Part shown: positions 18,435-27,192 of the stretch, piece by piece
Position numbering within the stretch: position 1 is the first letter of the stretch
Layout: each line of letters starts with the position of its first letter
Origin: an uncultured Flavobacteriales bacterium
Lineage (GTDB): Bacteria > Bacteroidota > Bacteroidia > Flavobacteriales > UBA1820
Direction: 5' to 3'
DNA length: 63,679 nucleotides
Assembly: GCA_959608625.1 (NCBI GenBank)
Contig: CAUHQV010000011.1
Span: 1 to 63,679 of the forward strand
Position numbers and translations under genes: made by a program
Notes under the pieces: generated by a model
Database searches by the model: none
The model's input: the letters and a program-made list of their open reading frames with translations, nothing else
Told to the model about the DNA's origin: nothing

Positions 18435-19640
18435 TTGGCTGAAGATATATTTTACCCCTTTTCTTCTCCCTTGTACCTGGTAGCCAAACCCGCTTCGGGC
18501 ATGTGCAACATGCGCTGCGACTATTGTTACTACCTGGAAAAGGATGGCTATTACCCGTCAGGACGCCGGGTGATGGATCCGCCGATGCTGGAAAAATTCG
18601 TATCGGGATTTATCGCCTCGCAAAATACACCCGACGTGCTGTTCAACTGGCATGGGGGCGAAGCCCTGCTGTGCGGCATCGATTTTTTCAGGGCTGCCCT
18701 CGAATTGCAGAAAAAATACGGGAAAGGACACCGCATCATCAATACTATCCAGACCAACAGCACGCTGCTCGACGGGGCTTGGTGCGATTTTTTCCGGGAA
18801 CATGGATTCCTGGTAGGCATTTCGCTGGACGGCCCCGAAGATTGCCACGACCGCTACCGCAAAACGGCAGGCGGGGGAAGATCTTTCCGATCGGTAATGG
18901 AGGGTATCGAACTGTTGAAATCGCACCGGGTGGAGTTCAATATCCTCTGCGCCGTGAACGATTACAACGCGCGCCGGCCGCTGGAAGTATACGAATTCTT
19001 CAAAAGTACCGGCGCCCGCTTCGTGCAGTTCACCCCGGTGGTGGAACGCCTATCGGACGACGGCCGCCTGCTCTCCGGCGACGAGCCGGGAAATACCCTG
19101 ACGCCTTGGAGCGTGACCCCGAAAGACTGGGGGCAATTCCTGACGGACATCTTTTTCCGGTGGGTAAAGAACGACGTGGGCGATTTCTTCGTCAACATCT
19201 TTGACGCCACGCTGGCCGGGTATGTGGGCGCCGACCCGGGGAACTGCTATTTCGCCAAAACATGCGGGCATGCCCTGGCCCTGGAATACAACGGGGATGT
19301 CTACTCGTGCGACCATTTCGTATTTCCCCAATACCTGCTGGGGAACATGAACGATACCCCGCTGCGCACCCTTTCGGAATCTGCCGCCCAGAAAGCGTTC
19401 GGGGCGGCTAAAACCGGAAGCCTTCCCGCCGCTTGCCGGAGTTGCCGTTATCTGCCGCTGTGCTACGGGGAATGCCCGAAAAACCGCATCGTGGACTCGG
19501 GAGAAAAAGGAAAACGGCTGAACTACCTGTGCCGCGGATACACTTATTTCTTTACCCGCACCGAGCCTTATTTCCGTTTTATGGCCGGCGAATTGGCGGC
19601 GGGGCGTAATGTACTGGCGGTAAAAGACCGGCGGTTTTGA
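18435..19640 (+). CDS. Anaerobic sulfatase-maturating enzyme (radical SAM/SPASM)
   Basis: A 401-residue radical SAM enzyme that oxidises the active-site Ser or Cys of sulfatases to formylglycine without oxygen. The cluster motif CNMRCDYC gives Cys24, Cys28 and Cys31, followed by YYLEK; WHGGE, QTNSTLLD and GISLDGP follow. The SPASM region has CDHFVFPQY and CRSCRYLPLCYGECPKNR. There is no ATG near the family start: the frame is open far upstream but only antisense to the sulfatase. I choose TTG at 18435, which aligns six residues before the conserved YPFSSPLYL. Its partner is the divergent sulfatase. Confidence 0.92.
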   Translation: MAEDIFYPFSSPLYLVAKPASGMCNMRCDYCYYLEKDGYYPSGRRVMDPPMLEKFVSGFIASQNTPDVLFNWHGGEALLCGIDFFRAALELQKKYGKGHRIINTIQTNSTLLDGAWCDFFREHGFLVGISLDGPEDCHDRYRKTAGGGRSFRSVMEGIELLKSHRVEFNILCAVNDYNARRPLEVYEFFKSTGARFVQFTPVVERLSDDGRLLSGDEPGNTLTPWSVTPKDWGQFLTDIFFRWVKNDVGDFFVNIFDATLAGYVGADPGNCYFAKTCGHALALEYNGDVYSCDHFVFPQYLLGNMNDTPLRTLSESAAQKAFGAAKTGSLPAACRSCRYLPLCYGECPKNRIVDSGEKGKRLNYLCRGYTYFFTRTEPYFRFMAGELAAGRNVLAVKDRRF

Positions 19641-19650
19641 CCTTTCCGCT

Positions 19651-19689
19651 AAAAATGCGATCGGCGGCCCGAATGGGCCGCCGATCGCA
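19651..19689 (-). terminator. Terminator of mazG
   Basis: A 15-bp perfect stem (19656-19670 with 19675-19689, loop GAAT) is followed by TTTTT on the minus strand. It may also stop the convergent maturase transcript. Confidence 0.85.
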
Positions 19690-19706
19690 CACTTGCCGGC
19701 TGCCTT

Positions 19707-20486
19707 TCAACCGACTGTTTTTTTGGCTTTTTCCCAATATACATCCATCTGCTCCAGGGACATATCCGTCAAAGCACGACCGTCGGTCGCCGCCAGGCGC
19801 TCCAACTCCATAAAGCGGGCGATGAATTTCTTGTTCGTCTTTTCCAGGGCATCCTCGGCGTTGATTCCCAAATGGGCCGCGTAATTCACCAGCGAGAACA
19901 GCACATCGCCTAATTCTCCCTCGGCCTTGTCCATTTGCCCGCGGGATATTTCGGTGCGCAATTCCCCCAGTTCTTCCTGTACCTTATTCCAAACTCCTTC
20001 GGCATCGGCCCAGTCAAATCCTACCCCGCGCACTTTCTCCAACGTCCGCTGGGCCTTAATGACTGCCGGCAGGCTCCGCGGAACGCCGGCCAGCACGCTC
20101 CGGTTGCCCTCTTTCAGTTTGATCTTTTCCCAGTTCTGCTTCACCGCCTCGCTGTCGTCCGCTTTCACGTCCCCGTATACGTGCGGATGGCGGCGGATGA
20201 GCTTTTCGCTTTCCCCTTCTAAAATATCCTCCATCGTAAAGGCTCCTTTTTCTTTGCCCATCACGGCATAGAACATCAGGTGCAGCATCACGTCGCCGGC
20301 TTCTTTCCGCACCTCGTCCAGCCGTCCGTCCACGATCGCATCGGACAGCTCATAGACTTCCTCCAGCGTATTGGTGCGCAGGCTTTCGAACGTTTGTTTA
20401 CGGTCCCAGGGGCATTTTTCCCGAAGCTCGGCCACGATATCGTACAAGCGCCCGAAAGCGGCCAGCATTTTTTCTTTTTCTTCCAT
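19707..20486 (-). CDS. mazG: Nucleoside triphosphate pyrophosphohydrolase MazG
   Basis: A 259-residue enzyme that hydrolyses NTPs and dNTPs to monophosphates, cleaning the pool of aberrant nucleotides. Two MazG domains are visible: the first with LREKCPWDRKQTFESLRTN and the metal-binding EEVYELSDAI, the second with WADAEGVWNKVQEELGEL and GELGDVLFSLVNYA. Length and order match the standard MazG. It is the only gene of its transcript. Confidence 0.95.
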   Translation of the reverse strand: MEEKEKMLAAFGRLYDIVAELREKCPWDRKQTFESLRTNTLEEVYELSDAIVDGRLDEVRKEAGDVMLHLMFYAVMGKEKGAFTMEDILEGESEKLIRRHPHVYGDVKADDSEAVKQNWEKIKLKEGNRSVLAGVPRSLPAVIKAQRTLEKVRGVGFDWADAEGVWNKVQEELGELRTEISRGQMDKAEGELGDVLFSLVNYAAHLGINAEDALEKTNKKFIARFMELERLAATDGRALTDMSLEQMDVYWEKAKKTVG

Positions 20487-20505
20487 ACGTTCCCGTTTTT
20501 TATCG

Positions 20506-20530
20506 AAAAAGCCGCCGGAACCGGCGGCTT
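20506..20530 (-). terminator. Terminator after yajC
   Basis: A 10-bp stem AAGCCGCCGG/CCGGCGGCTT with a two-base loop, followed by T residues on the minus strand, ends the nusB-DUF1573-yajC transcript. Confidence 0.85.
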
Positions 20531-20557
20531 TGCATGTTCAGAAGGGTTGGCCTTCCG

Positions 20558-20881
20558 TTATTTCTCCTGCGAGCTGCCGTAGCGGGCTGCGGTGAGTTCA
20601 CGCGAAATGGCAGAACGCTCGAAAGTGATCTGTCCGGCTTTCGTATCGATGATCACTGTGTTGTCGTTTATTTCCACCAGGCGTCCGTGGATACCGCCGA
20701 TGGTCACTACCCACTGGCCTTTCTGGAGCTCAGCAACAAATTTCTTTTCCTGTTTCTGGCGTTTCTGCTGGGGACGGATCATCAGGAAATACATCACGGC
20801 GATAAAGGCCACCAGCATGACGAGCATACTCATCCCGCCTCCGGCTCCGCCTGCAGCGGCATCGAGAATAATTTGGTTCAT
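20558..20881 (-). CDS. yajC: Preprotein translocase accessory subunit YajC
   Basis: A 107-residue single-span protein that associates with SecDF. A Gly-rich start, one helix (MLVMLVAFIAVMYFLMI), then the signature RPQQKRQKQEKKF and WVVTIGGIHGRLVEINDNTVII. It is the third gene of nusB-DUF1573-yajC, a common Bacteroidales order, with a 26-nt gap upstream. Confidence 0.95.
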   Translation of the reverse strand: MNQIILDAAAGGAGGGMSMLVMLVAFIAVMYFLMIRPQQKRQKQEKKFVAELQKGQWVVTIGGIHGRLVEINDNTVIIDTKAGQITFERSAISRELTAARYGSSQEK

Positions 20882-20907
20882 GTTTCTTTCTGTTTATTAT
20901 TAATGAA

Positions 20908-21330
20908 TTATTTTTCGTCTACAATAGTGCCCGTAATATACAATATTTCCCGGCCCTTCCGCGTATTGAGAGTCAATGTAACGGATTTGGTAAAGCGCCC
21001 GAAGCCTTCCCCGTCGAAAGTGATTTTCACCTCCCCGTAGCGGCCCGGAAGCACCGGTTCCTTGGTATATTCCGGCGTGGTGCATCCGCACGAGGTCGTC
21101 ACATCGGCGATCACCAAAGGAGCGTTGCCCGTATTTCGGAATTTGAACACATGACTGACGGATTCCCCGCGCACGATTTTCCCGAAATCGTATTTGTACG
21201 TATCGTTCTCGAACTCGACCGCCGGGTATTTCCGGTTTTTTTTCTGCGCATCGCCCGACGGCCCGCAACCGGCGAAAGCCGATCCGCAAGCCAGCAGCAA
21301 CGCCAGAGTTATCGTCATTATCTTCTTCAT
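20908..21330 (-). CDS. DUF1573 lipoprotein
   Basis: A 140-residue exported protein with an Ig-like DUF1573 domain: FDFGKIV-type segment YDFGKIVRGESVSHVFKFRNTGN followed by the hallmark SCGCTTPEY and the GEVKITFD strand. I use the ATG at 21330 (MKKIMTITLALLLACG), discarding 45 upstream codons, since it gives the signal peptide with a lipobox ending in Cys. It lies between nusB and yajC. The function of DUF1573 is unknown. Confidence 0.88.
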   Translation of the reverse strand: MKKIMTITLALLLACGSAFAGCGPSGDAQKKNRKYPAVEFENDTYKYDFGKIVRGESVSHVFKFRNTGNAPLVIADVTTSCGCTTPEYTKEPVLPGRYGEVKITFDGEGFGRFTKSVTLTLNTRKGREILYITGTIVDEK

Positions 21331-21382
21331 ACGTCTCAATTTTAAATCGTTCAAAACCCGACCGTTCAAAATTAGGAAAAAA

Positions 21383-22321
21383 TCACATAAGTCCGCGGCC
21401 CGACTTATTAATTTTCCCCTGGGCCGTAAGTTCTTCCAGCACACGATCCAGGATGCCGTTGACAAACACCTTGCTCTTGGGAGTGGAATAATCCTTGGCT
21501 ATTTCTATATATTCGTTCAGGGTGACTTTGGCCGGGATGCTGGGGAACATCATGAATTCGGTGATGGCCATTTCCATCAGGATGAAATCGACCAGTGCGA
21601 TGCGCTCCGAATCCCAGTTTTCGGCTTTCTGTTCGATGATCGGGCGCCACGTCTCCCCGTTTTCCAAAGTCTTTTTCAATAACTCGCGGGCAAACTCTTT
21701 ATCGCCCGAATCCTTGTACAGCGAAGGAATGGAGAAATCGGGGTTCCCTTCCTTGATGTTTTCCAGGGTTTTGAGCATCATGGTGTTGGCTACCTGGAGA
21801 TCGGCCGCCCAATCCATGTTGTAATCCTCGTAAAAATCGGCGAGCGCTTCGTCCGGGGCGATGATATCGCGGAACACGAACAGCATGAAATCCTTATGGG
21901 CGGAGAACGAATTGTTCCCCGAATCCATATAATCCCGGTACTGTTGGCTGGCTTCTATCTTTTGGAGGATATTCTCCACATATTCGCTATGGTCGGCCCA
22001 CAGGGAGGAATATTTTGCCGAAAGGCGGGCGAATTCCGGGTTCTTTTCCAACAGGGCCGAAAAAGGATTCTCTACGAACTTCTTGTTCGGATTCCGGTCT
22101 TCGGGCGAGGCCAGATGTTTCGTGCGGCGGACTTCCAGTTTAGCGGAAGCCTTGCGTACCACCGCATCGAGCAACGAGGCCTGCATCGCATACAGGTCGC
22201 CGATCTTTTCGATGGAAGCGAGGAATTTTTTGCAAAAAACCGGGATATCCCCCGGTGCGCCCTGCCGGTAAGCGTAGACCGCCTGCATTACTTTAGCGCG
22301 AATGTGTCGTCTGGTTAACAT
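21383..22321 (-). CDS. nusB: Transcription antitermination factor NusB, long form
   Basis: A 312-residue NusB. The C-terminal half (about 180-300) carries the RNA-binding NusB fold with RIALVDFILMEMAITEFM, VTLNEYIEIAKDYSTPKSKVFVNGILDRV. The N-terminus has RRHIRAKVMQAVYAY, the normal NusB start, so the extra length is an insertion of about 150 residues in the middle. Such long NusB proteins are, as I recall, normal in Bacteroidota. It heads nusB-DUF1573-yajC. Confidence 0.93.
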   Translation of the reverse strand: MLTRRHIRAKVMQAVYAYRQGAPGDIPVFCKKFLASIEKIGDLYAMQASLLDAVVRKASAKLEVRRTKHLASPEDRNPNKKFVENPFSALLEKNPEFARLSAKYSSLWADHSEYVENILQKIEASQQYRDYMDSGNNSFSAHKDFMLFVFRDIIAPDEALADFYEDYNMDWAADLQVANTMMLKTLENIKEGNPDFSIPSLYKDSGDKEFARELLKKTLENGETWRPIIEQKAENWDSERIALVDFILMEMAITEFMMFPSIPAKVTLNEYIEIAKDYSTPKSKVFVNGILDRVLEELTAQGKINKSGRGLM

Positions 22322-22377
22322 CTGTCTTGTTGGACATTAAAAAAGAACTTCTCCCCCTGTCCGCAGGCAGGGCGCCA

Positions 22378-22385
22378 CAAAGGTA
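22378..22385 (-). promoter_or_regulatory. -7 box of the nusB operon
   Basis: The minus strand reads TACCTTTG, an exact -7 match, 57 nt before the nusB start. No clear -33 element is present. Confidence 0.5.
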
Positions 22386-22486
22386 AGACATTATTTTTTT
22401 GTTTTTGCGGTATATTTTGTATTTTAGTAATCCGGTACCGCCCCGGCGGAACCCCAAGACCGAACCCTTAACCTTTTTTTAATACT

Positions 22487-22843
22487 ATGGAAAATTTTTA
22501 CTCACTGAAAAAAGAGCCCCGCATCCCGCTGTTTGACGAACTGGCGGAAGAGGCCGCCCGTAGCGGATTCTTGCACCTGAGCAGCGAATTGGCCTTTTAC
22601 GGGGTCACCGAAGCCGCCGAAATCCGTACCGCCGTAGAAGGGTGTATCCGCCTGCTGCGAAATACTTCGGACGATTCCCAGCGGCATTTCCGCCGTACGT
22701 TCGCTTTCACCCCCGAAGGGGTCAGGCAGGTATGGATGGTATCCCGCGAAGGGTGGGAGTTGTTGCTTTTGCGCATCGCGCCGTCCTCGCCCCAGCTTTC
22801 GGAAAAGTTGCTGCAAAGCGTAAAAAAACGGGCCTTCCGGTAA
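22487..22843 (+). CDS. Uncharacterised 118-residue protein
   Basis: A soluble protein of 118 residues with no signal peptide or membrane helix and no motif I recognise. It begins MENFYSLKKEPRIPLFDELA and is mostly predicted helical with a strand-rich middle (RRTFAFTPEGVRQVWMV). It reads well as a real gene: codon use matches its neighbours, and a start follows an AT-rich leader. It is followed by a separate promoter for the SUI1 gene. Confidence 0.7.
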   Translation: MENFYSLKKEPRIPLFDELAEEAARSGFLHLSSELAFYGVTEAAEIRTAVEGCIRLLRNTSDDSQRHFRRTFAFTPEGVRQVWMVSREGWELLLLRIAPSSPQLSEKLLQSVKKRAFR

Positions 22844-22848
22844 ATTCA

Positions 22849-22879
22849 TTTGCCCGGCAGGCATTTATTGCTAAATTTG
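22849..22879 (+). promoter_or_regulatory. Promoter of the SUI1-udp-trmD genes
   Basis: TTTG at 22849-22852, a 19-nt spacer, and TAAATTTG at 22872-22879 form a textbook Bacteroidota promoter. Transcription should begin near 22885, about 20 nt before the SUI1 start. Confidence 0.8.
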
Positions 22880-22903
22880 GCATCCTGAAAAAGTGCATTC
22901 CAT

Positions 22904-23248
22904 ATGGCTAAAACATCTTCTTCTTTCGAATCGCTCGGTTCGCTGGTATTTTCCACCAACCGGGAAATGGATCTCGCCCCCCAGGAGGAAGATATTCCGG
23001 ACGTGGCACCTGAAAAACAACGGTTGACCGTACGCAGGGATACCTCGGGCCGCAAAGGAAAGGTCGTGACCCTGGTACAAGGTTTCCAAGGAGGGGCGCA
23101 AGCTTTGGAGGAACTGGGGACCCTGCTCAAGAGGCACTGCGGCACGGGCGGATCGGCCAAAGACGGCGAAATACTGATACAGGGCGACGTACGGCAAAAA
23201 GCCGCCGCCTTCCTTTCCGGCAGAGGATATAAAGTCCGAACGATATAA
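22904..23248 (+). CDS. SUI1/YciH-family translation factor
   Basis: A 114-residue bacterial homologue of eukaryotic initiation factor eIF1. The C-terminal SUI1 domain shows KQRLTVRRDTSGRKGKVVTLVQGF, GGSAKDGEILIQGD and the end FLSGRGYKVRTI. In bacteria such proteins are non-essential and may influence start-site choice; the role here is not known. It has its own canonical promoter and is followed after 12 nt by the nucleoside phosphorylase gene. Confidence 0.92.
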   Translation: MAKTSSSFESLGSLVFSTNREMDLAPQEEDIPDVAPEKQRLTVRRDTSGRKGKVVTLVQGFQGGAQALEELGTLLKRHCGTGGSAKDGEILIQGDVRQKAAAFLSGRGYKVRTI

Positions 23249-23260
23249 AAACACCTGATT

Positions 23261-24130
23261 ATGAAGATCAAAGAATCCGAACTGGTAGTAAATCCCGACG
23301 GAAGTATCTACCACCTTCACCTCACCCCGGACGAATTGGCCGACAACGTTCTGTTGGTAGGCGATCCCGGCCGCGTACCGGTGGTGTCCAAATATTTCGA
23401 TACGGTGGAACTGCGGCGGGAAAACCGCGAAATCCATTCGCATACGGGTACTTTCCGGGGAAAGCGCTTTACGGTGATCTCCACCGGTATGGGCCCGGAC
23501 AATATAGACATCGTTCTGAACGAACTGGACGCCCTGAAAAACATCGACCTGAAGACCCGCGAGATCAAGGAAAAGAAAACCTCGCTCAATATCGTGCGTA
23601 TCGGCACTTCCGGCTCGCTCCAGCAGGATATCCCGGTGGACAGTTTCGTGGTAGCGCGGCGGGCCATTGGCTTCGACGGCGTGCTGCATTTTTACAAAAG
23701 CCAGGACGTACGCCGCATAGACATCGAGGACGCCTTTATCGAACAGAGCCACTGGAACCCGCTGGCCGCACGCCCGTACGTAGTGGACGGCAGCCTGGAA
23801 TTATTTGAGAAGATCAGCGGTCCGCAGACCGTAGAAGGCTTCACCGCCACCGCTGTAGGTTTCTATGGCCCGCAAGGGCGCGAACTGCGCATCCCGCTGG
23901 CCAACCCGGAGGCGAACGACATGCTCGAAAAATTCGCCTACAAGGGCCTGCGCCTGACCAATTACGAGATGGAGACCTCGGCTATCTACGGCCTTTCGGC
24001 CCTGCTGGGGCACAAAGCCTGCTCCACCAACTGCATCGTCGCCGCCCGCACGGCCGGCGTATTCTCCGCCGACGCCCACGCCGCGGTGGAAAAACTGATC
24101 GTTTACGTACTGAACCGCCTGACAGCCTGA
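23261..24130 (+). CDS. udp: Uridine/nucleoside phosphorylase
   Basis: A 289-residue enzyme of the PNP/UDP phosphorylase family, which splits nucleosides with phosphate for pyrimidine salvage. Seen: LVGDPGRVPVVSKYFD, STGMGPDNIDIVLNEL, IVRIGTSGSLQQDIPVDSFVV (phosphate and ribose site) and the late NYEMETSAIYGLSALLGH, where Glu-Met-Glu contacts ribose. The uridine preference is inferred from overall similarity. It sits between SUI1 and trmD. Confidence 0.88.
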   Translation: MKIKESELVVNPDGSIYHLHLTPDELADNVLLVGDPGRVPVVSKYFDTVELRRENREIHSHTGTFRGKRFTVISTGMGPDNIDIVLNELDALKNIDLKTREIKEKKTSLNIVRIGTSGSLQQDIPVDSFVVARRAIGFDGVLHFYKSQDVRRIDIEDAFIEQSHWNPLAARPYVVDGSLELFEKISGPQTVEGFTATAVGFYGPQGRELRIPLANPEANDMLEKFAYKGLRLTNYEMETSAIYGLSALLGHKACSTNCIVAARTAGVFSADAHAAVEKLIVYVLNRLTA

Positions 24131-24150
24131 AACCTTCCGACTATCGCCCG

Positions 24151-24840
24151 ATGAGAATAGACATCGTATCCTGCGTGCCCGACCTGTTGGTAAGCGCATT
24201 CGAGGAATCCATTATGAAACGAGCCCGGGACAAGGGCTTTTTGGAACTGCACCTGCACAACCTCCACGACTATGCGTTCGACCGCTATCACCGGACGGAC
24301 GATTACCCGTTCGGCGGAGGAGCGGGGATGGTCATGATGGCCGAACCGATAGACCGCTGCCTGTCCGAACTCAAAGCCCGGCGCCGCTACGACGAGGTCA
24401 TCTACATGACGCCCGACGGCGTGCAGTGGGATCAGGCGCAGGCAAATGCCTATTCCCTGAAAGAAAACCTCATCATCCTGTGCGGACACTATAAAGGCGT
24501 GGACGAGCGCGTGCGCCAACTGCATGTCACGGCCGAGGTATCCATCGGCGACTACGTCGTTTCGGGCGGGGAACTGCCCGCCGCGCTGGTAGCCGACAGC
24601 ATCGTCCGCCTGATACCGGGTGTGTTGGGAGACGAGCAGTCCGCCCTGTCGGACAGTTTCCAGGACGGCCTTCTTTCCCCACCCGTATACACGCGCCCGG
24701 CGGAATACAAAGGACTGAAAGTGCCGGACGTGCTGCTCAGCGGCGACCATGCCGCCATCGCTGCCTGGCGGATGGAACAGGCCGTATCCCGGACTCGGGA
24801 GCGCCGGCCCGATATGCCGATCTCCGGCGAAACGGACTAA
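24151..24840 (+). CDS. trmD: tRNA (guanine-N1)-methyltransferase TrmD
   Basis: A 229-residue SPOUT (knotted) methyltransferase that makes m1G37 in tRNAs to prevent frameshifting. Diagnostic blocks: start MRIDIVSCVPDL, DDYPFGGGAGMVMMAEPI, LCGHYKGVDERV and IGDYVVSGGELPA in the SAM-binding knot, then VYTRPAEYKGLKVPDVLLSGDHA. Length is slightly short of the E. coli protein. It is the third gene after SUI1 and udp, 20 nt after udp. Confidence 0.96.
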   Translation: MRIDIVSCVPDLLVSAFEESIMKRARDKGFLELHLHNLHDYAFDRYHRTDDYPFGGGAGMVMMAEPIDRCLSELKARRRYDEVIYMTPDGVQWDQAQANAYSLKENLIILCGHYKGVDERVRQLHVTAEVSIGDYVVSGGELPAALVADSIVRLIPGVLGDEQSALSDSFQDGLLSPPVYTRPAEYKGLKVPDVLLSGDHAAIAAWRMEQAVSRTRERRPDMPISGETD

Positions 24841-24881
24841 GCCCGAAACGGGTTTTCAAGATACTGTCCGGGCTGTTTTTT
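24840..24881 (+). terminator. Probable trmD terminator
   Basis: AGCCCG and CGGGCT can pair across a long loop that holds a smaller CCCG/CGGG hairpin, followed by GTTTTTTTC. The structure is weaker than other terminators here. Confidence 0.5.
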
Positions 24882-25107
24882 TCAAATACCCGCAAATTGT
24901 TTTTTGCCACAAAAGCAATGGTTACCTATTTTTTTTTCTTTTCCCTGAAAAGTTCCGACTAAACGTTTCTTTTTTCGCATTGAAAAGCCCCATTTCTTCC
25001 ATAACGGGTATTTATTTGCGCGCGGACGTCACTGTCTGATTTCTTTTTTAAATTAGCCCCTATCTAACACACACATTTATTTTTTAATAAAAAACTACTT
25101 ATTTACA
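24882..25107. other. AT-rich intergenic region upstream of aspA
   Basis: About 226 nt without a coding frame of note. It should hold the aspA promoter; a TATTTATTTG near 25010 is suggestive but not an exact -7 box. I see no riboswitch or strong hairpin. Confidence 0.5.
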
Positions 25108-26514
25108 ATGAAATACAGAATAGAGAGCGACTCGATAGGCGAGATGAAAGTCAACGCAGCCGTCTATTACGGAGTACAGACCCAGAGGGCTATCGAAAAT
25201 TTCGACATTTCCCGTATCAAAGTCAGCGACTATCCGGAACTCGTCCGTGCCCTAGGCATGGTAAAACTGGCTGCCGCCCGCGCCAATTACGACCTGGGGT
25301 TGCTTCCCAAGGATATTTTCAAAGCCATCGAAGCGGCCTGCAAACGGGTGATTGCCGGCGAGTTCAACGACCAGTTCCCCATCGACATGGTACAGGGCGG
25401 CGCCGGGACTTCGACCAACATGAATGCCAATGAAGTGATCGCCAACGTGGCCCTCGAATCGATCGGCAAGGAAAAAGGCGATTACAAAACCATCTCCCCC
25501 AACGACCACGTGAACTGCTCCCAGTCCACCAACGACGCCTACCCCACGTCCCTGAAGATCGCTTTCATCAATTCCAATAAAGATCTGGTAAAACACTTGC
25601 AGCGCCTGATCGATGCTTTCCACCGCAAAGGTGCAGAATTCGAACGCATCCTCAAGATGGGCCGTACCGAAATGCAGGACGCTGTACCGATGACCCTGGG
25701 ACAGGAATTCGAGGCTTTCGCCGCCACGCTGACGGAGGAGATCGAGCGCCTGAACCAAATGGCCCGGTTCTTCCAGGAGATCAACATGGGCGCTACCGCC
25801 ATCGGAACGGGCATCAACGCCGCCCCGGGCTATGCGGAACTGGTAACCGGCAAACTCTCGGTCATCGTAGGCATGGAATTCATCAAAGCGACCAACCTGA
25901 TCGAAGCCACCCCGGATACCGGTTCGTACGTGATCTATTCTTCGGCGCTCAAACGCCTGGCCGTCAAACTGTCGAAGATCAGCAACGACCTTCGCCTGCT
26001 GTCCTCCGGGCCGCGCTGCGGCTTCAACGAGATCAATCTGCCCGCCCTGCAGCCCGGCTCTTCTATCATGCCGGGCAAGGTAAACCCCGTCATCCCCGAA
26101 ATGATGAACGAGGTGTGCTATAAAGTGATCGGCAACGACCTGACCGTGACGATGGCTTCCGAGGCCGGACAGCTCCAGCTCAACGCGATGGAGCCCATTA
26201 TTGCCGAGGCTATCCTCGAATCCATCACTTACCTTTCCCGCGCGATGGACACCATGGTGGACAAGTGCGTGGACGGCATTACCGCCAATGAAGACGTATG
26301 CCATAACCTGGTGATGAATTCCATCGGACTGGTGACGGCCCTCAACCCGTACATCGGCTACAAGAACTCGGCCATGATCGCCAAAGAGGCCCTCAAGACC
26401 GGAAAAGGCGTATACGAACTGGTGCTGGAACACAAGATACTTCCGAAGGAAAAACTGGACGAGATTCTCGATCCGGAAAATATGATCGCTCCGCATCCTT
26501 ATTCTAAGATGTAA
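25108..26514 (+). CDS. aspA: Aspartate ammonia-lyase
   Basis: A 468-residue tetrameric lyase turning aspartate into fumarate and ammonia. The fumarase/aspartase signature GSSIMPGKVNP is at residues 317-326, with the catalytic Ser in the flexible loop. The N-terminal ESDSIGEMKVNAAVYYGVQTQRA and central HVNCSQSTNDAYPTSLKIA favour aspartase over class II fumarase. In anaerobic gut Bacteroidota this feeds fumarate respiration and nitrogen release. It is monocistronic, ended by a strong terminator. Confidence 0.93.
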   Translation: MKYRIESDSIGEMKVNAAVYYGVQTQRAIENFDISRIKVSDYPELVRALGMVKLAAARANYDLGLLPKDIFKAIEAACKRVIAGEFNDQFPIDMVQGGAGTSTNMNANEVIANVALESIGKEKGDYKTISPNDHVNCSQSTNDAYPTSLKIAFINSNKDLVKHLQRLIDAFHRKGAEFERILKMGRTEMQDAVPMTLGQEFEAFAATLTEEIERLNQMARFFQEINMGATAIGTGINAAPGYAELVTGKLSVIVGMEFIKATNLIEATPDTGSYVIYSSALKRLAVKLSKISNDLRLLSSGPRCGFNEINLPALQPGSSIMPGKVNPVIPEMMNEVCYKVIGNDLTVTMASEAGQLQLNAMEPIIAEAILESITYLSRAMDTMVDKCVDGITANEDVCHNLVMNSIGLVTALNPYIGYKNSAMIAKEALKTGKGVYELVLEHKILPKEKLDEILDPENMIAPHPYSKM

Positions 26515-26544
26515 CGAAAACCGCTTTCCTGACTTTTTTAGAAC

Positions 26545-26574
26545 CCCCGGCGATTTTTCGCCGGGGTTTTTTTT
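26545..26574 (+). terminator. aspA terminator
   Basis: An 8-bp stem CCCCGGCG/CGCCGGGG with loop ATTTTT is followed by eight T residues, a strong intrinsic terminator. Confidence 0.92.
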
Positions 26575-26741
26575 GAGGTACTTAACATTTTTTTACACTC
26601 TCGGGCCATTTTTAGCACATGTTTCACACACTGGATCATGGTTTTGCGAAAATATTGTATTACCTTAGTAGAAAGTAATAACAAAACCGTTCCTGCCTGA
26701 AAAAGCAGGCGCGCATGTAGAACTAAAACAACCAAAAAAGA

Positions 26742-27179
26742 ATGAAAAAACTAGCATTATTGGCCCTGGGACTTTTCACCCTGACGTTCCAGGCACAGGC
26801 AGCAGGCGACAAACCGGTCAAACCCGAACAACTTCCCGCTCCGGCAAAAGAATTCGTCGCTAAGTATTTTCCCGGCGTGAAAATCGCCAGCGTCAAACAG
26901 GACATGGAATATACCGACCGCGACTACGATGTGACCCTGGCCAACCAGGCCGAGATCGAGTTCAACCGCAAAGGCCTATGGAAAAAAGTGGACTGCGGCC
27001 AAAACGCCGTCCCCCAGGGAATCGTCCCCCAGCCTATCATGCAGTTTGTCCGGACCAACCACCCGGGTACTTCCGTCGTAGAGATAGAGCGTGAAGGAAA
27101 AGGCGGTTATCAAATACAATTGAACAACGACACCGAGATCAAGTTCAACGACAAGTTCAAAGCGCGTTACGACGACTGA
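26742..27179 (+). CDS. PepSY-like periplasmic protein
   Basis: A 145-residue exported protein with a cleavable signal (ending AQAAG). Two PepSY-like (DUF2874) repeats are seen: LPAPAKEFVAKYFPGVKIASV with a matching VTLANQAEIEFNRKGLWKKVD, and IMQFVRTNHPGTSVVEIERE with YQIQLNNDTEIKFNDKF. Such proteins are common in Bacteroidales, with unknown function; a role as protease inhibitor or calcium-binding factor has been suggested for the fold. It is convergent with the CWC gene across a 50-nt palindrome. Confidence 0.88.
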   Translation: MKKLALLALGLFTLTFQAQAAGDKPVKPEQLPAPAKEFVAKYFPGVKIASVKQDMEYTDRDYDVTLANQAEIEFNRKGLWKKVDCGQNAVPQGIVPQPIMQFVRTNHPGTSVVEIEREGKGGYQIQLNNDTEIKFNDKFKARYDD

Positions 27180-27192
27180 TACGGCATCGCCT

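Noticed and set aside
24841..25107. Possible tRNA or riboswitch upstream of aspA
   Set aside because: No cloverleaf or T-loop motif; I found no tRNA in any gap of the window.
25252..26496. 414-codon frame antisense to aspA
   Set aside because: A His/Gly/Asp-rich shadow translation; aspA has its full signature.
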